DNA of 64,000 bases from Bos javanicus. Its lineage: Eukaryota > Chordata > Mammalia > Artiodactyla > Bovidae. Numbering within the stretch: the stretch's first letter is position 1; each line of letters starts with the position of its first letter. The notes under the pieces were generated by a model. The model searched no databases. It had not been told where the DNA came from and was given only the letters and a program-made list of their open reading frames with translations. The stretch lies in contig NC_083877.1 in NCBI RefSeq assembly GCF_032452875.1, forward strand, positions 51,013,724-51,077,723, in the 5' to 3' direction. Shown here piece by piece: positions 36,901-42,879 of the stretch. A program made the position numbers and the translations under genes.

Positions 36901-39900
36901 ACTTAAAAAAAAAAAAAAAATTAAGAGTCTCTCTCCCAGACAACTGTTATGACATTGTCCCATTTCTAGTTCTCATCTACATCTCAAATTGGGCCTATAC
37001 TGGTTTCTTTTATACTCTTTCATCTTTACTGCTTACATTCCCTTCTCCCCACCGCCTTTATTTATTTATTTGTCTGTGCTGGGTCTTCACTGAGGCATGC
37101 AGGACCTTTAGTTGCAGCATGCAGTATGTTTAGTTGCGACATTCAAACTCTTAGTTGCAACATGTGGGATCTAATTCTCTGACCGGTGATGGAACTCGGG
37201 CTCCTCTGCACTGGGAGTGCAGAGTCTTAGACACTGGACAACCAGGGAAGTCCCTCCCCGAATAGCTGAGAACTACTGTTCACCATTTACTATGGAGAAT
37301 TAATTTATTCTCATAGATACCATACTTAAATCTATGCAATAATTCTCCAACTCAATTTTTCCCATAATTTTGACCTCTTTTCTGAGGCCCATTCTATTCT
37401 TCTGAAGGTATAATAAACATTTATATTTTTATGACTTACTGTTAGTAAGACAATTCCAATCTGACACAACCAAACGTTGCATCAACTTTCCCATCAAAAG
37501 CACATTCTCTATCTTTTGAATGATCCAAGCAATTCTCTATTACTCAAATTGGAAAAAGTATCACATCCTTAATTTCCTATATCCAGTTAGTAGTCAATTC
37601 ATCATTTAGGCTGTGTGGCACTATCCTCTTAAAAGAAAAGGGGTAAAGAATTCCCCATCCAAAAGAGTTAATCTCATCAATTCCTGTTGCTACACTCACT
37701 ACAGTCTGACTTCTAGTTTAATCTCAAATGAAAAGATCTCTTTCATTATGTCATTCCTTTATCCAATAATTCATAATAGCTTCCTATTATCAACTATATA
37801 TAAAGTCTAAACAAGCCTAGTGATGGGTCCTCTGAAATCTGACAATTACCTTCATACACTGAAAGAAAGTTAAGTCACTCAGTCATGCCCGACTCTTTGT
37901 GACCAAGGACTCTAGCCCACCAGGCTCCTCTGTCCATGGAATTCTCCAGGCAAGAATACTGGAGTGGATTGCCATTTCCTTCTCCAGGGGATCTTCCCAA
38001 CCCAGGGATGGAACCCAGATCTCCCGCATAGCAGGCAGACTCTTTACTGACTGAGCCACCAGGGAAAACTTTCATACTCTAATTACTATTTTTCTCTACA
38101 ACTGCATTTCTCAAACTTTTTGGTCTCAAGACCCTCTTCAGTCCTAAAAAATCACTGAGGATCCTAAAAAGCTCTAGTTTAAATGGATTCTATCAACATT
38201 TACTATACTAAAAATAAAAATTGAGAAAAATTTTAAACACAAGAATGCAGAGCACACATTCCATTAACCGTCAGGGCAAGGATGTCATCACACATCATAC
38301 AGCTTGGAAAATTCTATTAACACTGAAAGAATGATAGTGTAAAAGGCAAAAAACAACTAAGTACTATTCTGAACAGTACTGACCTCAGAAACCCTGGATC
38401 ACTTTTAGGACACTGCTCTATCCAACCTTGCTTCTCTTAATACATCTCCTTATCACTGATGATTACTAAGTAATTTTTGTGTGCATCAATAACCTTAAGG
38501 TAGAAAGAAAAAAAAGGTAAGAACCAAAGACTTATAAAATAATCTTAACGCTCTTTAACATGCTTTCTCATTCAGAGTCTGACCTAACATCAATTTTATT
38601 TCCTGCTACTGCCATTTCCTTCTCCTCCTCCGCCGCAGTCCAACCAAGGTTAGAATCCCCAAATAGAACAAACCTTTTTCTGCTTCAGCATCTTTGAATA
38701 TACTACTCCCTTGGCCTGAAAGGAATTTCGTTTACTCACCCATCAGACCCAGTACATAGGTTACCTCTTCTATGAAGCTCTCCCTTGACACATTCCACTC
38801 TCACTTACACTTTTCTCTGTAATTCCATAGCATAATTCCACACTGCACTGGGGTTATGGTTTATATGTCTGTCTCTGAATCAATACTAAGCTACATGAGG
38901 GCACTCTTGCATCTTACTCATCTCTGTATTCTATTATCTCACACAAAGTGGGAACCCAAACGTTACGGTCATTCACTTGAAGCTGTCTTTCAAAGACCAA
39001 TCCAATGCTCATCTATCCTCAAATATGTGAGACCACAGCACTTGCTCTTTCCTTTGAGCTTCTGCAGGACTATGCAGAAACTAGGAAGTGAGAAAAGCCT
39101 AAAGGAAACAGTTACTCCTTCAGACAGATTGGAGACTTTGGCTTATAGGATGAAATCTAACTTCTTAGTCTAGCATTCAAGGTCCTTCATCAAGTGGCTC
39201 TTCACCTTTTCAATCTTATTTTCTATTATCTTGCAATATGAACTTTCCACTCCTGTCATCCAAAACACATACACACATGTATTATTCATTCTGTTTTCAT
39301 TCGTTTTTGTTTATATCCTTCCCTCTCTCAGGATTCCCATTTTTCTGTTATTTTAAATCCTACTTTTTCCTTAAAAGCTTCCTTCAAGATATAAAAATTT
39401 CATGAAGCTCTCTGGAACTACACCAGACTAAAGGAAAATTTCCCCTCTTGGGATGTCTAATGCATTTCAATCTGCTTCCTATAACCTAGTATTTACAGTA
39501 TATTGTCTTGCATTGTTCTTTAGTAATTTCAAGGAGTCAATGCTGCAGTTCCAAATAGCTCAACAGCTCTTCAAGAGCAAGCAATCTCCACAAAAAACAT
39601 TTGAGTGCCATTATGCACTTGATAGTGGTAAGATTTCTAATCTTATTTCTTTTGCATTATCCCTTGCTAGACAGGAAGATGAGGGACTTTCATAAACACT
39701 ATTCCCTTTACTTGATTTTCTTTCTAACTGGTCACAATAATCCAGGTTATTTTTTTCTAGGGAACATTTTATCTATAGATACAGCTCTCAATTTGACAGT
39801 AAAATATGTGCTCTAAAATGCATCTTCTCAGCACTCTAAAACTGCAAGCTTAAATAAGACACTTCATGTACAGGTAACTCACTCCTGAGTCCTCAGTACA

Positions 39901-41475
39901 GTTACTTTTGAAGGGTCCTTTCCTCTTTTGCTCCTTTATCTTGAATATGTCTTTTCTTATTTGTTATTATAATTTTAGCTCTCTTAACACATTCTGTGTG
40001 GTTATGGGTAATAATGCTAGACTATTTAACAAGAGTCAAAGAAATGAGGCAAATAAAAACCATCCATAAAATAAAAACAATCTTTGAAAACCAAGAAATT
40101 ATGGTAATTAGGTCTCAGACCATTACTTTTCCATAAATGGAATTTGTCTAGGGGGCCACATCTTCCCTATTACCACGTCCTTAAGTATCCACACCCAAAT
40201 GGAGCATAAACATAACCATCAAAACTTGCTCCCTGATATAATGGATTGATGATAACTTCTGAAGATGATTTTGTCCAGTTCTTCACGCTTTTGCATATAG
40301 GATAAAGTCAGTAAGAAGGAATAACAGAAAAATATAGTTAAAAAATAATCAAAAGATTTAGGATGCTCTAAGACCTGGCTGTTTTCAAGTGCATCAGGCA
40401 CAGCTGTTGAAAGCGACAAGAGAGATCTTAGGTTGCCCGCAGTTCTTTCTGACATACACATGAGAATATTCCTTAAACAAGACAATCTCAGAGTGAGTTT
40501 CGTGTAGGAAGAAACGGGGATTATTGATGAATGAGGAAAGAAAGGAAGAAGATATCAGCTGACAATGCAGCAACTCTCTCACCCCTCTTTTACCCCTCCC
40601 CAAAAGCTGTAGGAAATAGAAGCTGCGGAATGTACCTTCCAGGCCAGAAGCAAAACATTGAGGATGGCCAGTAAAGGGCAGGGGCCATTCTCATTCTGGG
40701 TGATGATAGGTGTGTTCTCTTCCTTCCACTGGATCCACTTGATATGATAGACAGACTGTCCCGGGAAGCGTTCCTTGGAGGCCGCCAGCACCTGGGCTTC
40801 CTCCTCCTCCACCTCCTCTCCACACAGGGGCACAGCCCCGGGCAACACCGCCGCGCCCTCCTCCTCCTCGGGGACCCTGTTCTCAGCTCCTTCCTCACTA
40901 TTAAACTCGGAGCTACTGGGGAAAGAATGTAGGTTAGAGAACGACTCCAGGGAGTCCAGGCTCGGCGATTCCCCAGGAGGGCTCGGGTCGCTGCAACTGC
41001 TGCTGAGGCCGCCGCCGCTGCTGGGCTCCGAAGAGCCCGCGGCCGCCGACTCTTCCTGGCAGGTGCCGGCGGGATCCGGCCGGGCGCCCCCATCTCCCGC
41101 TGGACCCAGCCCATGGTCAGCTCCGGCCTCGGCTGTCTCCGGGGAGGCGGTCACCTTGTGCTGTCCTCTTACAGGCTCCTTCTGGGCAGCAGGACTCTCC
41201 AAATCGCTCTCCTTCAAGTCCAACCTCGGAAGCGAGCTGCAGGGTACCAGAACCTGAGGAGAGCGGGCGGGAGAAGCCGAGTCCGAGAGGCTCCTCCCGC
41301 CGGCCGCCGCCCCCTGCCCCTTCCCGCCGCTGCTCTCCGCCGCCCATACTCCAGGACCATCCCCAGCGGCGAGCCTGGTCTCTTGTTGCCCTTCCTGCGG
41401 AGAACCTGTCCCTGGCGCTGGCCCGGCGGCCACTCCGTGTTCTAGCGGTTGCAGGCTCTCGGGGCCGCTCTCCAT
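5121..41475 (-). CDS. MINDY2: MINDY2 (FAM63B) deubiquitinase, 5' four exons, partial
   Basis: The coding sequence joins complement(40636-41475, 22877-22934, 11807-11871, 5121-5279): 840+58+65+159 bases, or 374 codons with no stop. MINDY2 is a cysteine deubiquitinase of the MINDY family that trims Lys48-linked polyubiquitin chains; this is family knowledge. Residues 1 to about 238 are a Ser/Pro/Glu-rich, probably disordered leader. The catalytic domain starts near residue 242 (VYHIKWIQW) and carries Q260 and C266 in QNENGPCPLLA, with the same six-residue spacing as Gln131/Cys137 of MINDY1. The protein continues into GDYML, VRVFEY and YHGWLVDPQ. The human protein is about 620 residues, so the last 40%, with the catalytic His and ubiquitin-binding C-terminus, lies beyond the left edge. 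All visible splice sites are GT/AG, and introns 1-3 are 17.7, 11.0 and 6.5 kb. I see no disabling change. Confidence 0.95.
5429..6553 (+). mobile_element. Chimera of Bov-tA head and BovB 3' half
   Basis: Positions 5429 to about 5490 are the tRNA-Glu-derived head of a Bov-tA SINE (GGCTTCCCTGGTGGCTCAGA, then a B-box-like GGTTTGATT). At about 5495 this switches straight into BovB reverse transcriptase sequence (TTTGACTATGCCAAAGCC) and runs to the BovB 3' end at about 6553. The flanks share ACTATGTT, suggesting the whole chimera inserted as one unit. The BovB part contains many stops. Confidence 0.8.
6780..7340 (+). mobile_element. Old L1 3' end
   Basis: Diverged L1 3' sequence includes TATTCACTGCAGCAGTATTC, AATGTCCATTAGGCAG, ACAACATGGATGAAACTTGA and TGTCAGGGGCTGGAGGGAG. 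A CA microsatellite at about 6957-6976 sits where these elements often carry a TA/CA tract. Confidence 0.7.
6955..6976. repeat. (CA)n microsatellite
   Basis: About 11 CA units lie inside the old L1 3' end. Confidence 0.9.
7609..7724 (+). mobile_element. Bov-tA SINE, 5'-truncated
   Basis: It starts within GGGAAGATCCCCTGGAGAAC and ends in AGTCGGACATGATTGAG. A perfect 12-base duplication, CAAAGAATGTAT, flanks it at 7597-7608 and 7725-7736. The target is another old L1 3' end (about 7355-7900). Confidence 0.85.
7943..8582 (+). mobile_element. BovB 3' fragment interrupted by Bov-A2
   Basis: It starts at the RT C-terminal segment (FELWCWRRLL) and ends with repeated GAACT units at 8580. It is split by a minus-strand Bov-A2 at 8101-8365. 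The flanking AAACATG/AAACAT suggests a weak duplication. It is not coding. Confidence 0.88.
8101..8365 (-). mobile_element. Bov-A2 SINE inside BovB
   Basis: This is a two-monomer Bov-A2 in antisense: GCTGCTACTGCTGCTAAGTC at the left, each monomer with the ACTCTGTGCGACCCCATAG-type core, and a last monomer ending GGAGTGGGGTGCCAT. It sits inside a BovB 3' end whose sequence resumes at CATTGGAAAAGAC. A few target bases were lost at the junction. Confidence 0.88.
9794..9996 (+). mobile_element. BovB 3'-terminal fragment
   Basis: It covers ACCCTGATGCTGGGAAAG through the terminal CTGAACTGAACTGAA run, the last 200 or so bases of BovB. This is the 3' domain recognised by the RTE reverse transcriptase. 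Confidence 0.85.
10593..10718 (+). mobile_element. Bov-tA SINE, 5'-truncated
   Basis: SINE body (CACCCCACCCCAGTATTCTT to GGCGACTTAACACACACAC) flanked by an exact 11-base duplication, ACAGATTTCCT, at 10582-10592 and 10719-10729. Confidence 0.85.
10899..11341. repeat. 221-bp direct tandem duplication
   Basis: Copy 1 (about 10899-11120) and copy 2 (about 11121-11341) align with a constant offset of 221 bases and are roughly 90% identical by eye. Shared blocks include GATATGTTTCTTCCCT, AAGAACCTGTGTTCTTCTTG and ATTACAGAATAGTATCTC. The unit does not match any repeat family I recognise. It lies in intron 3, 466 bases upstream (gene sense: downstream) of exon 3. Confidence 0.88.
11553..11604 (-). 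mobile_element. Bov-tA/Bov-A SINE remnant
   Basis: The short antisense piece GGTTTAGTCACCAAGTCGTG followed by GTGACCCCATGGACTGTA is the 3' core of Bov SINEs. Confidence 0.7.
11624..11745. mobile_element. hAT-type DNA transposon relic
   Basis: GATCAGCAAAGTATGGCCTGT and the following GGGCTGAAAATGGTTTTTAC resemble the end region of a common non-autonomous mammalian hAT (MER) element. Another part of the same family appears near 24556-24732. Subfamily not assigned. It lies within 100 bases of exon 3. Confidence 0.5.
11807..11871 (-). CDS. MINDY2: MINDY2 exon 3
   Basis: This 65-base exon completes the split Gly codon and encodes DYMLDTKPKEISEIQRLNYEQ. The acceptor is CTTTTTACAG|GAG and the donor is CAG|GTAACA, leaving in phase 0. 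The peptide belongs to the MINDY catalytic domain between the active-site Cys helix and the VRVFEYTPE segment. Intron 2, upstream of it in the gene, is about 11 kb and is filled with L2, L1 and SINE copies. Confidence 0.94.
12255..12510 (+). mobile_element. L1 3' end fragment
   Basis: GTATAGCACAGGGAATTATA and CTGTACATCTGAAACTGTTG match the ungulate L1 3' UTR, diverged from the better-preserved copy at 3915. Confidence 0.65.
12692..13274 (+). mobile_element. BovB-derived 3' fragment (SINE2-like)
   Basis: It begins CCAAAATCACTGCAGATGGT and runs to the CTGAACTGAACTG end, about 580 bases. A long open stretch translates to the BovB C-terminal RT region (FELWCWRRLLRVPWTARRSN), then stops. It is not a host gene. 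Confidence 0.88.
14275..14760 (+). mobile_element. Solo LTR-like sequence, MaLR/ERVL type
   Basis: Recognisable pieces are CCCTTGACTGTGGACTGGAC, GCTGCCTTATGGGAGAGGCC, GAGGAACTGAATCCTG and GATTCCTGACCCACAG, a pattern common to old mammalian MaLR-type LTRs. No internal viral genes are present. Confidence 0.45.
15495..15590 (+). mobile_element. MIR SINE fragment
   Basis: TAACCTTTCTGAGCTTTGGTTACCTCATCT corresponds to the MIR core and 3' region; diverged. Confidence 0.55.
15867..16376. mobile_element. hAT-like non-autonomous transposon split by a SINE
   Basis: The left part, GCACTGTCCAATAGAAATAT, and the right part, ending TTCAAGTGCTCAAAAGCCAC plus GGCCAGTGGCTAC, are the two halves of a well-known MER-type element. 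A minus-strand tRNA-SINE at about 15957-16142 separates them. A related shorter copy is at 20565-20775. Confidence 0.6.
15957..16142 (-). mobile_element. CHR-type tRNA-Glu SINE
   Basis: Antisense order: T-rich tail (AAAATATTTATTTGGCTGTG), repeated TTTAGTTGTGGCA units, then TTCCCTGACCAGGAATCGAA (tRNA-like head) and CCACCAGGAAGTCCC. The flanks AGAAATAGGTAAAA and AGAATTAGGTAAAA are an imperfect target duplication. Confidence 0.85.
16782..17080 (+). mobile_element. CHR-type tRNA-Glu SINE, full length
   Basis: It starts AGGTTTCCCTGGTGGCTCAG, has the A/B-box-bearing tRNA head (GGGGTTCGAGCCC), a long body of ACAACTACTGAAGCC units, and ends CAGCAACAAAGACACACACA plus an AAATAAATAAA tail. Confidence 0.85.
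17230..18170 (+). mobile_element. L2 LINE RT-region fragment with two insertions
   Basis: Diverged L2 sequence: CTTCTTGGCTTCACTGAATCAC, CTTCTGGCTTTTCTCC and GTGGCTACTTCTTCCC, resuming after 17816 with CACTTCTCTCTTTATTCT and TTAATGATCTCATGTTTCC. An unassigned piece at 17594-17815 and a Bov-tA at about 17934-18071 interrupt it. Confidence 0.55.
17934..18071 (-). mobile_element. Bov-tA SINE
   Basis: Antisense: GTGTGTGCTCATTCACTCAG, CTTTGCGACCCCATGGACTG, AATACTGGAGTGGGTTGCC and CTTCTCCAGGGGATCTTCCC. The tRNA head is missing. Confidence 0.82.
19113..19423 (-). mobile_element. CHR-type tRNA-Glu SINE, full length
   Basis: Antisense: TTTATTTATTTTTGGCTGCG, GTCTTTGCTGCTGCC, the middle repeats and then ACCACTAGACCACTAAGGAA at the head end. 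It is inserted in L2. Confidence 0.85.
19540..20185 (-). mobile_element. Old L1 3' end, antisense
   Basis: CAGCTTTATTGAAACATAAC, CTAAATTTGCCTATTCTGAA, GGCTGAATAATGTTTCATTA and GTTTTCCACAGTGGCTGCAT are the antisense of mammalian L1M-type 3' sequence. It is inserted in the long L2. Confidence 0.75.
20565..20775. mobile_element. Short hAT-like relic
   Basis: ATGCACTGTCCAACACAACA at one end and GTGGCTAAGAAAATGGACAG at the other resemble the ends of the element at 15867-16376. It interrupts L2. Confidence 0.5.
20841..21380 (-). mobile_element. BovB-derived 3' fragment
   Basis: Starts with repeated TCAGA units and TTGCTCAGTCGTGTCC, and ends at TTTCCTTCCAAGGAGTAA. Read on the minus strand it translates over about 170 residues to the BovB RT C-terminal region (LLLGRKVMTNLDSIFKSRD ... 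LWCWRRLLRVPWTARRSNQS) without a stop, so it is a comparatively young copy. It is not a host gene. Confidence 0.9.
22877..22934 (-). CDS. MINDY2: MINDY2 exon 2
   Basis: This 58-base exon encodes VKLPPMMEIITAEQLMEYL plus the first base of a Gly codon, which follows LAWK of exon 1 exactly in the known protein. The acceptor has a T-rich tract ending TTTTTCAG, and the donor is TAG|GTTAGT. It enters in phase 0 and leaves in phase 1. It is too short to stand out as an open frame; it was found by reading the minus strand for the expected continuation. Confidence 0.94.
23060..23106. repeat. Perfect 21-bp hairpin, 5-nt loop
   Basis: The left arm at 23060-23080 and the right arm at 23086-23106 are exact reverse complements, with loop TAGCT between them. 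It lies 126 bases upstream of MINDY2 exon 2 in gene sense, near the acceptor. I do not recognise it as part of any repeat family. Confidence 0.9.
23395..23760 (+). mobile_element. Old L1-like 3' end
   Basis: AGAGGCTTCTGGGGTGCTGGCAATG and GTTTATAATTAGTCTG resemble the 3' region of ancient L1M elements. An open stretch at 23585-23851 runs through it and is not a gene. Confidence 0.5.
24330..24460 (-). mobile_element. CHR-type SINE, truncated
   Basis: Poly-T, TGGCTGCACCATGTGGCATG, GACCAGGGATTGAACC, ACTGGACTGCCAAGGAAGTC. The flanks TAATAAACT (24322) and TAATAGACT (24461) are a near-perfect duplication. Confidence 0.83.
24556..24732. mobile_element. hAT-type relic
   Basis: AGTTTTATTGGGTGTCACTC, TGGCTGCTTTGCACTATAAT and TATTTACTATTTGGTCCTTT match a common non-autonomous hAT-type MER element, which continues after the SINE inserted at 24733. 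Confidence 0.55.
24733..24956 (+). mobile_element. Bov-tA SINE, full length
   Basis: Starts GGCCTTCCCAGGTGGCACTA with the tRNA head, the middle AGGAGGGCATGGCAGCCCAC, and ends ACTGAAGCAACTTAGCACGC. An exact 11-base duplication, CCTTTACAGGA, lies at 24722-24732 and 24957-24967. Confidence 0.9.
25217..25510 (+). mobile_element. CHR-type tRNA-Glu SINE, full length
   Basis: GGCTTCCCTGGTGGTCCAGTG to CAACAAAGACCCAGAATAGC with an A/T-rich tail. ACTAGA flanks both sides. Open stretches on both strands here are SINE sequence. Confidence 0.85.
26346..26563 (+). mobile_element. Bov-tA SINE in L1
   Basis: TTCTGAGGTGGCACTAGCGG to GAAGTGACTAAGCACACACC. ACCAACAATTAT on both sides is the target duplication. 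It contains a duplicated AGAGACACA near 26395. Confidence 0.85.
26738..27088 (+). mobile_element. CHR-type tRNA-Glu SINE in L1
   Basis: GATCAGGCTCCCTAGTAGCTC, CAGGTTCTGTCCTTGATCC, a series of ACAACTACTGAGCC units and GCGAAGACCCAACAAAAC with an A-rich tail. Confidence 0.82.
27775..27890 (-). mobile_element. CHR-type SINE in L1 RT
   Basis: Poly-T, TGGCTGCACCATGTGGCTCT, CAGCCAGGGATTGAACC, ACCTCCAGGGAATTTC. It separates RRQGCSLT from the rest of the RT palm. Confidence 0.83.
28503..28622 (+). mobile_element. CHR-type SINE, internally short
   Basis: TGGAAATTCCCTGGTGATCAG, AGATCCCTGGTTGGGAAAC and ATGCAGCGTGGCTAAAAAAA; the long repeat middle is absent. Confidence 0.8.
29745..29945 (+). mobile_element. 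MIR SINE
   Basis: GGTTCTGGAGTGGGTATCAA, CTTGGGTGAGTTATTTGAAC, GTACCTCAATTTTCTATGTA and AATACTTAGCAGAGTATCTG follow the MIR consensus order. Confidence 0.7.
31080..31356 (+). mobile_element. Bov-A2 SINE inside BovB endonuclease
   Basis: A two-monomer Bov-A2 (GGAGAAGGCAATGGCACCCC ... GACTTAGCAGCAGCAGCACC) with an exact 10-base duplication, GTGGGCAGGA, at 31070-31079 and 31357-31366. Confidence 0.93.
33568..33715 (-). mobile_element. Unassigned 148-bp retroposon in BovB
   Basis: An exact 15-base duplication, AAGGCTATGGTTTTT, at 33553-33567 and 33716-33730 brackets an insert that starts with poly-T, so it is a poly(A)-tailed sequence in minus orientation. Between the two T-rich tracts lie about 70 bases of unique-looking sequence (ACGTGGTAATTATAACAAGA; TTTACTGGGAGGGTATTTAT). 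It is not Bov-A, Bov-tA or CHR. It is probably a short L1-mobilised transcript fragment. Confidence 0.75.
34485..34609 (-). mobile_element. CHR-type SINE
   Basis: TTATTTTTGAATATTTATTT, AGTTCCCTGACCAGGGATG and GGCACCAAGGAAGTTCC. TTCTAATTTA is duplicated exactly at 34475-34484 and 34610-34619. Confidence 0.85.
35135..35330 (+). mobile_element. Bov-tA SINE, full length
   Basis: GACTTCCCTTGTGGCTCAGC to GACTGAGTGATTTTCACTTC, with an exact 11-base duplication, TATGTCTATAT, at 35124-35134 and 35331-35341. Confidence 0.9.
35337..35375. repeat. (TA)n/(CA)n microsatellite
   Basis: An alternating TA tract followed by CA/TA units immediately after the Bov-tA target duplication. The repeat was probably seeded by the duplicated TATATA. 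Confidence 0.85.
36114..36222 (-). mobile_element. CHR-type SINE fragment
   Basis: T-rich start, CCCAACCAGGGACAGAACC and CACTGGACTGCTAGAGAATTCCC. Confidence 0.78.
37056..37253 (-). mobile_element. CHR-type SINE
   Basis: TTTATTTATTTGTCTGTGCT, repeated TTTAGTTGC units, GAGTGCAGAGTCTTAGACAC and CCAGGGAAGTCCC. Confidence 0.83.
37865..38067 (-). mobile_element. Bov-tA SINE, full length
   Basis: Antisense AAGTTAAGTCACTCAGTCAT, GAATACTGGAGTGGATTGCC, GATGGAACCCAGATCTCCC and CTGAGCCACCAGGGAAA. Confidence 0.88.
38570..39500 (+). mobile_element. L2 LINE 3' fragments
   Basis: Two diverged L2-like stretches: 38570-38960 (TACTCCCTTGGCCTGAAAGG, TTACCTCTTCTATGAAGCTC, AGCTACATGAGGGCACTC) and 39100-39500 (CAAGGTCCTTCATCAAGTGG, CCTTCAAGATATAAAAATTTC). 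Both read in the sense orientation and neither is coding. Confidence 0.55.
40636..41475 (-). CDS. MINDY2: MINDY2 exon 1 coding part (residues 1-280)
   Basis: The start at 41475 was chosen because MESGPESLQPLEHG matches the known MINDY2 N-terminus and has G at -3 and G at +4. The first 238 or so residues are low-complexity: Gly/Ala/Pro/Ser-rich, then a Ser-rich stretch (GLSSSCSDPSPPGESPSLDSL) and an acidic run (PEEEEGAAV, EEVEEEEAQV). No signal peptide or membrane segment is visible. The catalytic core begins at about residue 242 and includes the oxyanion-type Gln (Q260) and the nucleophile Cys (C266). The exon ends at LAWK with donor AAG|GTACAT in phase 0. The reading frame stays open 27 codons further upstream to a GTG, but there is no in-frame ATG there. 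Confidence 0.96.
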
Positions 41476-41840
41476 ACCCAGCCGCCCGCCCCTCGCTCTA
41501 AAGAGACCACGGCGGGATCTCCTCAGACAGCGCCTCAGACGCCATGACAGCGGCACTGGCAGCTACAGCGCCCTTGCGCGGCCTCGGCCAGGCACGTCAC
41601 AGGGGAGGGCTCCGGGAGCGCGCGCGCGCGCCGCCGCGCTGTCCGTGGGCCCTGGGCGTGCCTGCGCGTGCCTGCGCGCCGCCGGGTGAAAGGGACACTC
41701 ACAGCGACCGCCCACGGGGCTCCGCCTCGCCGGCGCGCCCGCGCGCTCTGGCCAGCGCGGGGCGTGGAGGGCGTGGCTAGGAGGGCGTGGCCAGGAGAAA
41801 AACATCCTCTCATTTTGTGGCCGGAAGTTGAACTCTGGGG
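40640..41840. promoter_or_regulatory. CpG island with MINDY2 promoter
   Basis: This is a strikingly G+C- and CpG-rich block in otherwise A+T-rich DNA. It covers exon 1 and the upstream flank and includes an alternating CG run near 41619-41631. No TATA box is evident, as is usual for housekeeping CpG promoters. Visible motifs are an ETS/GABPA-type CCGGAAGT at 41821-41828, a CRE-like site at 41593-41600 (GTGACGTG on the minus strand), three GGCGTGG KLF/GC-box-like units between 41760 and 41791, and a doubled GTGCCTGCGC near 41655-41680 resembling NRF1 sites. Such promoters often fire in both directions; a divergent transcript to the right is possible but not shown. Confidence 0.85.
41498..41545 (-). 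promoter_or_regulatory. Upstream ORF in MINDY2 5' leader (15 codons)
   Basis: On the minus strand an ATG at 41545, with G at -3 and G at +4, opens a 15-codon frame reading MASEALSEEIPPWSL and ending in TAG at 41498. It finishes 22 bases before the MINDY2 start codon and is in a different frame. If the transcript begins upstream of 41545, as the CpG-island layout suggests, this uORF should be met first by scanning ribosomes and could lower or condition MINDY2 translation. The transcription start cannot be read from sequence, so its presence in mRNA is inferred. Confidence 0.6.
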
Positions 41841-42879
41841 CAGCTAGACCGCGCGCGGCTTCTTTAAAGGCCAGCGGGGAGGCGGTCAGCTCGGGTGTGA
41901 CCATTAAGACCTGAGTCGTGTGTGGTTCAGCCTGGGGCTGACAGATGGGGAATTGGCAGCAGCTGTAGTATTTGGAAAAGAACTCGTCCCTGAAAAGCTC
42001 AGATTTGTTTCCCCAGCTTGTAATATGGAAAATTGAAGGAATTTCTTACGAAATGTAAGTTTTAAAGGCTGGGATCCACTCAAGGTGCACTACACTGCAC
42101 AATTTCCAGTCTTTCTCGGTTTTGGCTGAGAAACACCCTCCTCCTCATCAGCTACTGGGGAAAACGTTCGCTCTACATGAGGCGTCAGTGCGGTTGTGGA
42201 TATTGGCCTGCGCGGCAAAAAAAAAAAAAAAAAGTGGGTGATTTGGGCCAATCATAATAAATTAACTTGTGCTTGCATTAGCCAAGTCTTTGCGGTTTTA
42301 ACTTGGCCTCATTTTGCATGGAGTGGGAAGTGCCTGTGTCAGAAAAAGTCAATTTTCTATTGAGTCTACTCCTCTTAAGGACATTCAGTTTTCAGAGAGG
42401 GGAAAGTAGGCTGGTGCTACTCTGATCTGTGATCTGTTCCTGACAGGGGCTTTTTTCTTTTTTTGCCTTTCAACATTCTTTAGGTAATGGGGATCCGAAA
42501 ATGTCAAGACATATCTTCCTTCCTAGTCAGATGTATCAGTTCCTGATATCTAACAGAATGTGGTCTTTCTGTATCTCTTGATTAGAGAGGATAGACAAAG
42601 TTACTAAGCAGTGCTTCATTCACTCATTTAACATATTTCAGTACCCATTACATTGCTGAATTCTGTGGCACTAGGGATGCCTGGTAAATAAGAAGGGCTC
42701 ACATCTTCTTGCTGTTTACTATCTACTGTTTTTTCTTATTGCTACGTTTTTGATATTTGCTTGGGAAATACTATTTCCTGCAGAAATGATGTTCCTTCCA
42801 CCTTTTTTATAGTGGCATAATATTATGATACTTATCCAACTCTTGCCAAAGAGGAAAATTAGAGGAGATAATAGAAAGC

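Larger units (their letters stand above)
22935..40635 (-). other. MINDY2: MINDY2 intron 1
   Basis: It is about 17.7 kb and carries the BovB at 30377, the L1 relic at 26120, many SINEs and the hairpin near its 3' end. In 25515-26119, 28623-29744, 35376-36113, 37254-37864, 38068-38569 and 39501-40635 I see only A/T-rich intronic sequence. Confidence 0.85.

Noticed and set aside
40590..41114. Long Arg/Pro-rich open frame on the minus strand in another frame
   Set aside because: It is a shadow frame in the GC-rich MINDY2 exon 1; the correct frame is fixed by the protein match and splice phase.
40775..41257. Plus-strand open frame across the CpG island
   Set aside because: It is antisense to MINDY2 exon 1; openness is expected in GC-rich DNA and no homology is recognised.
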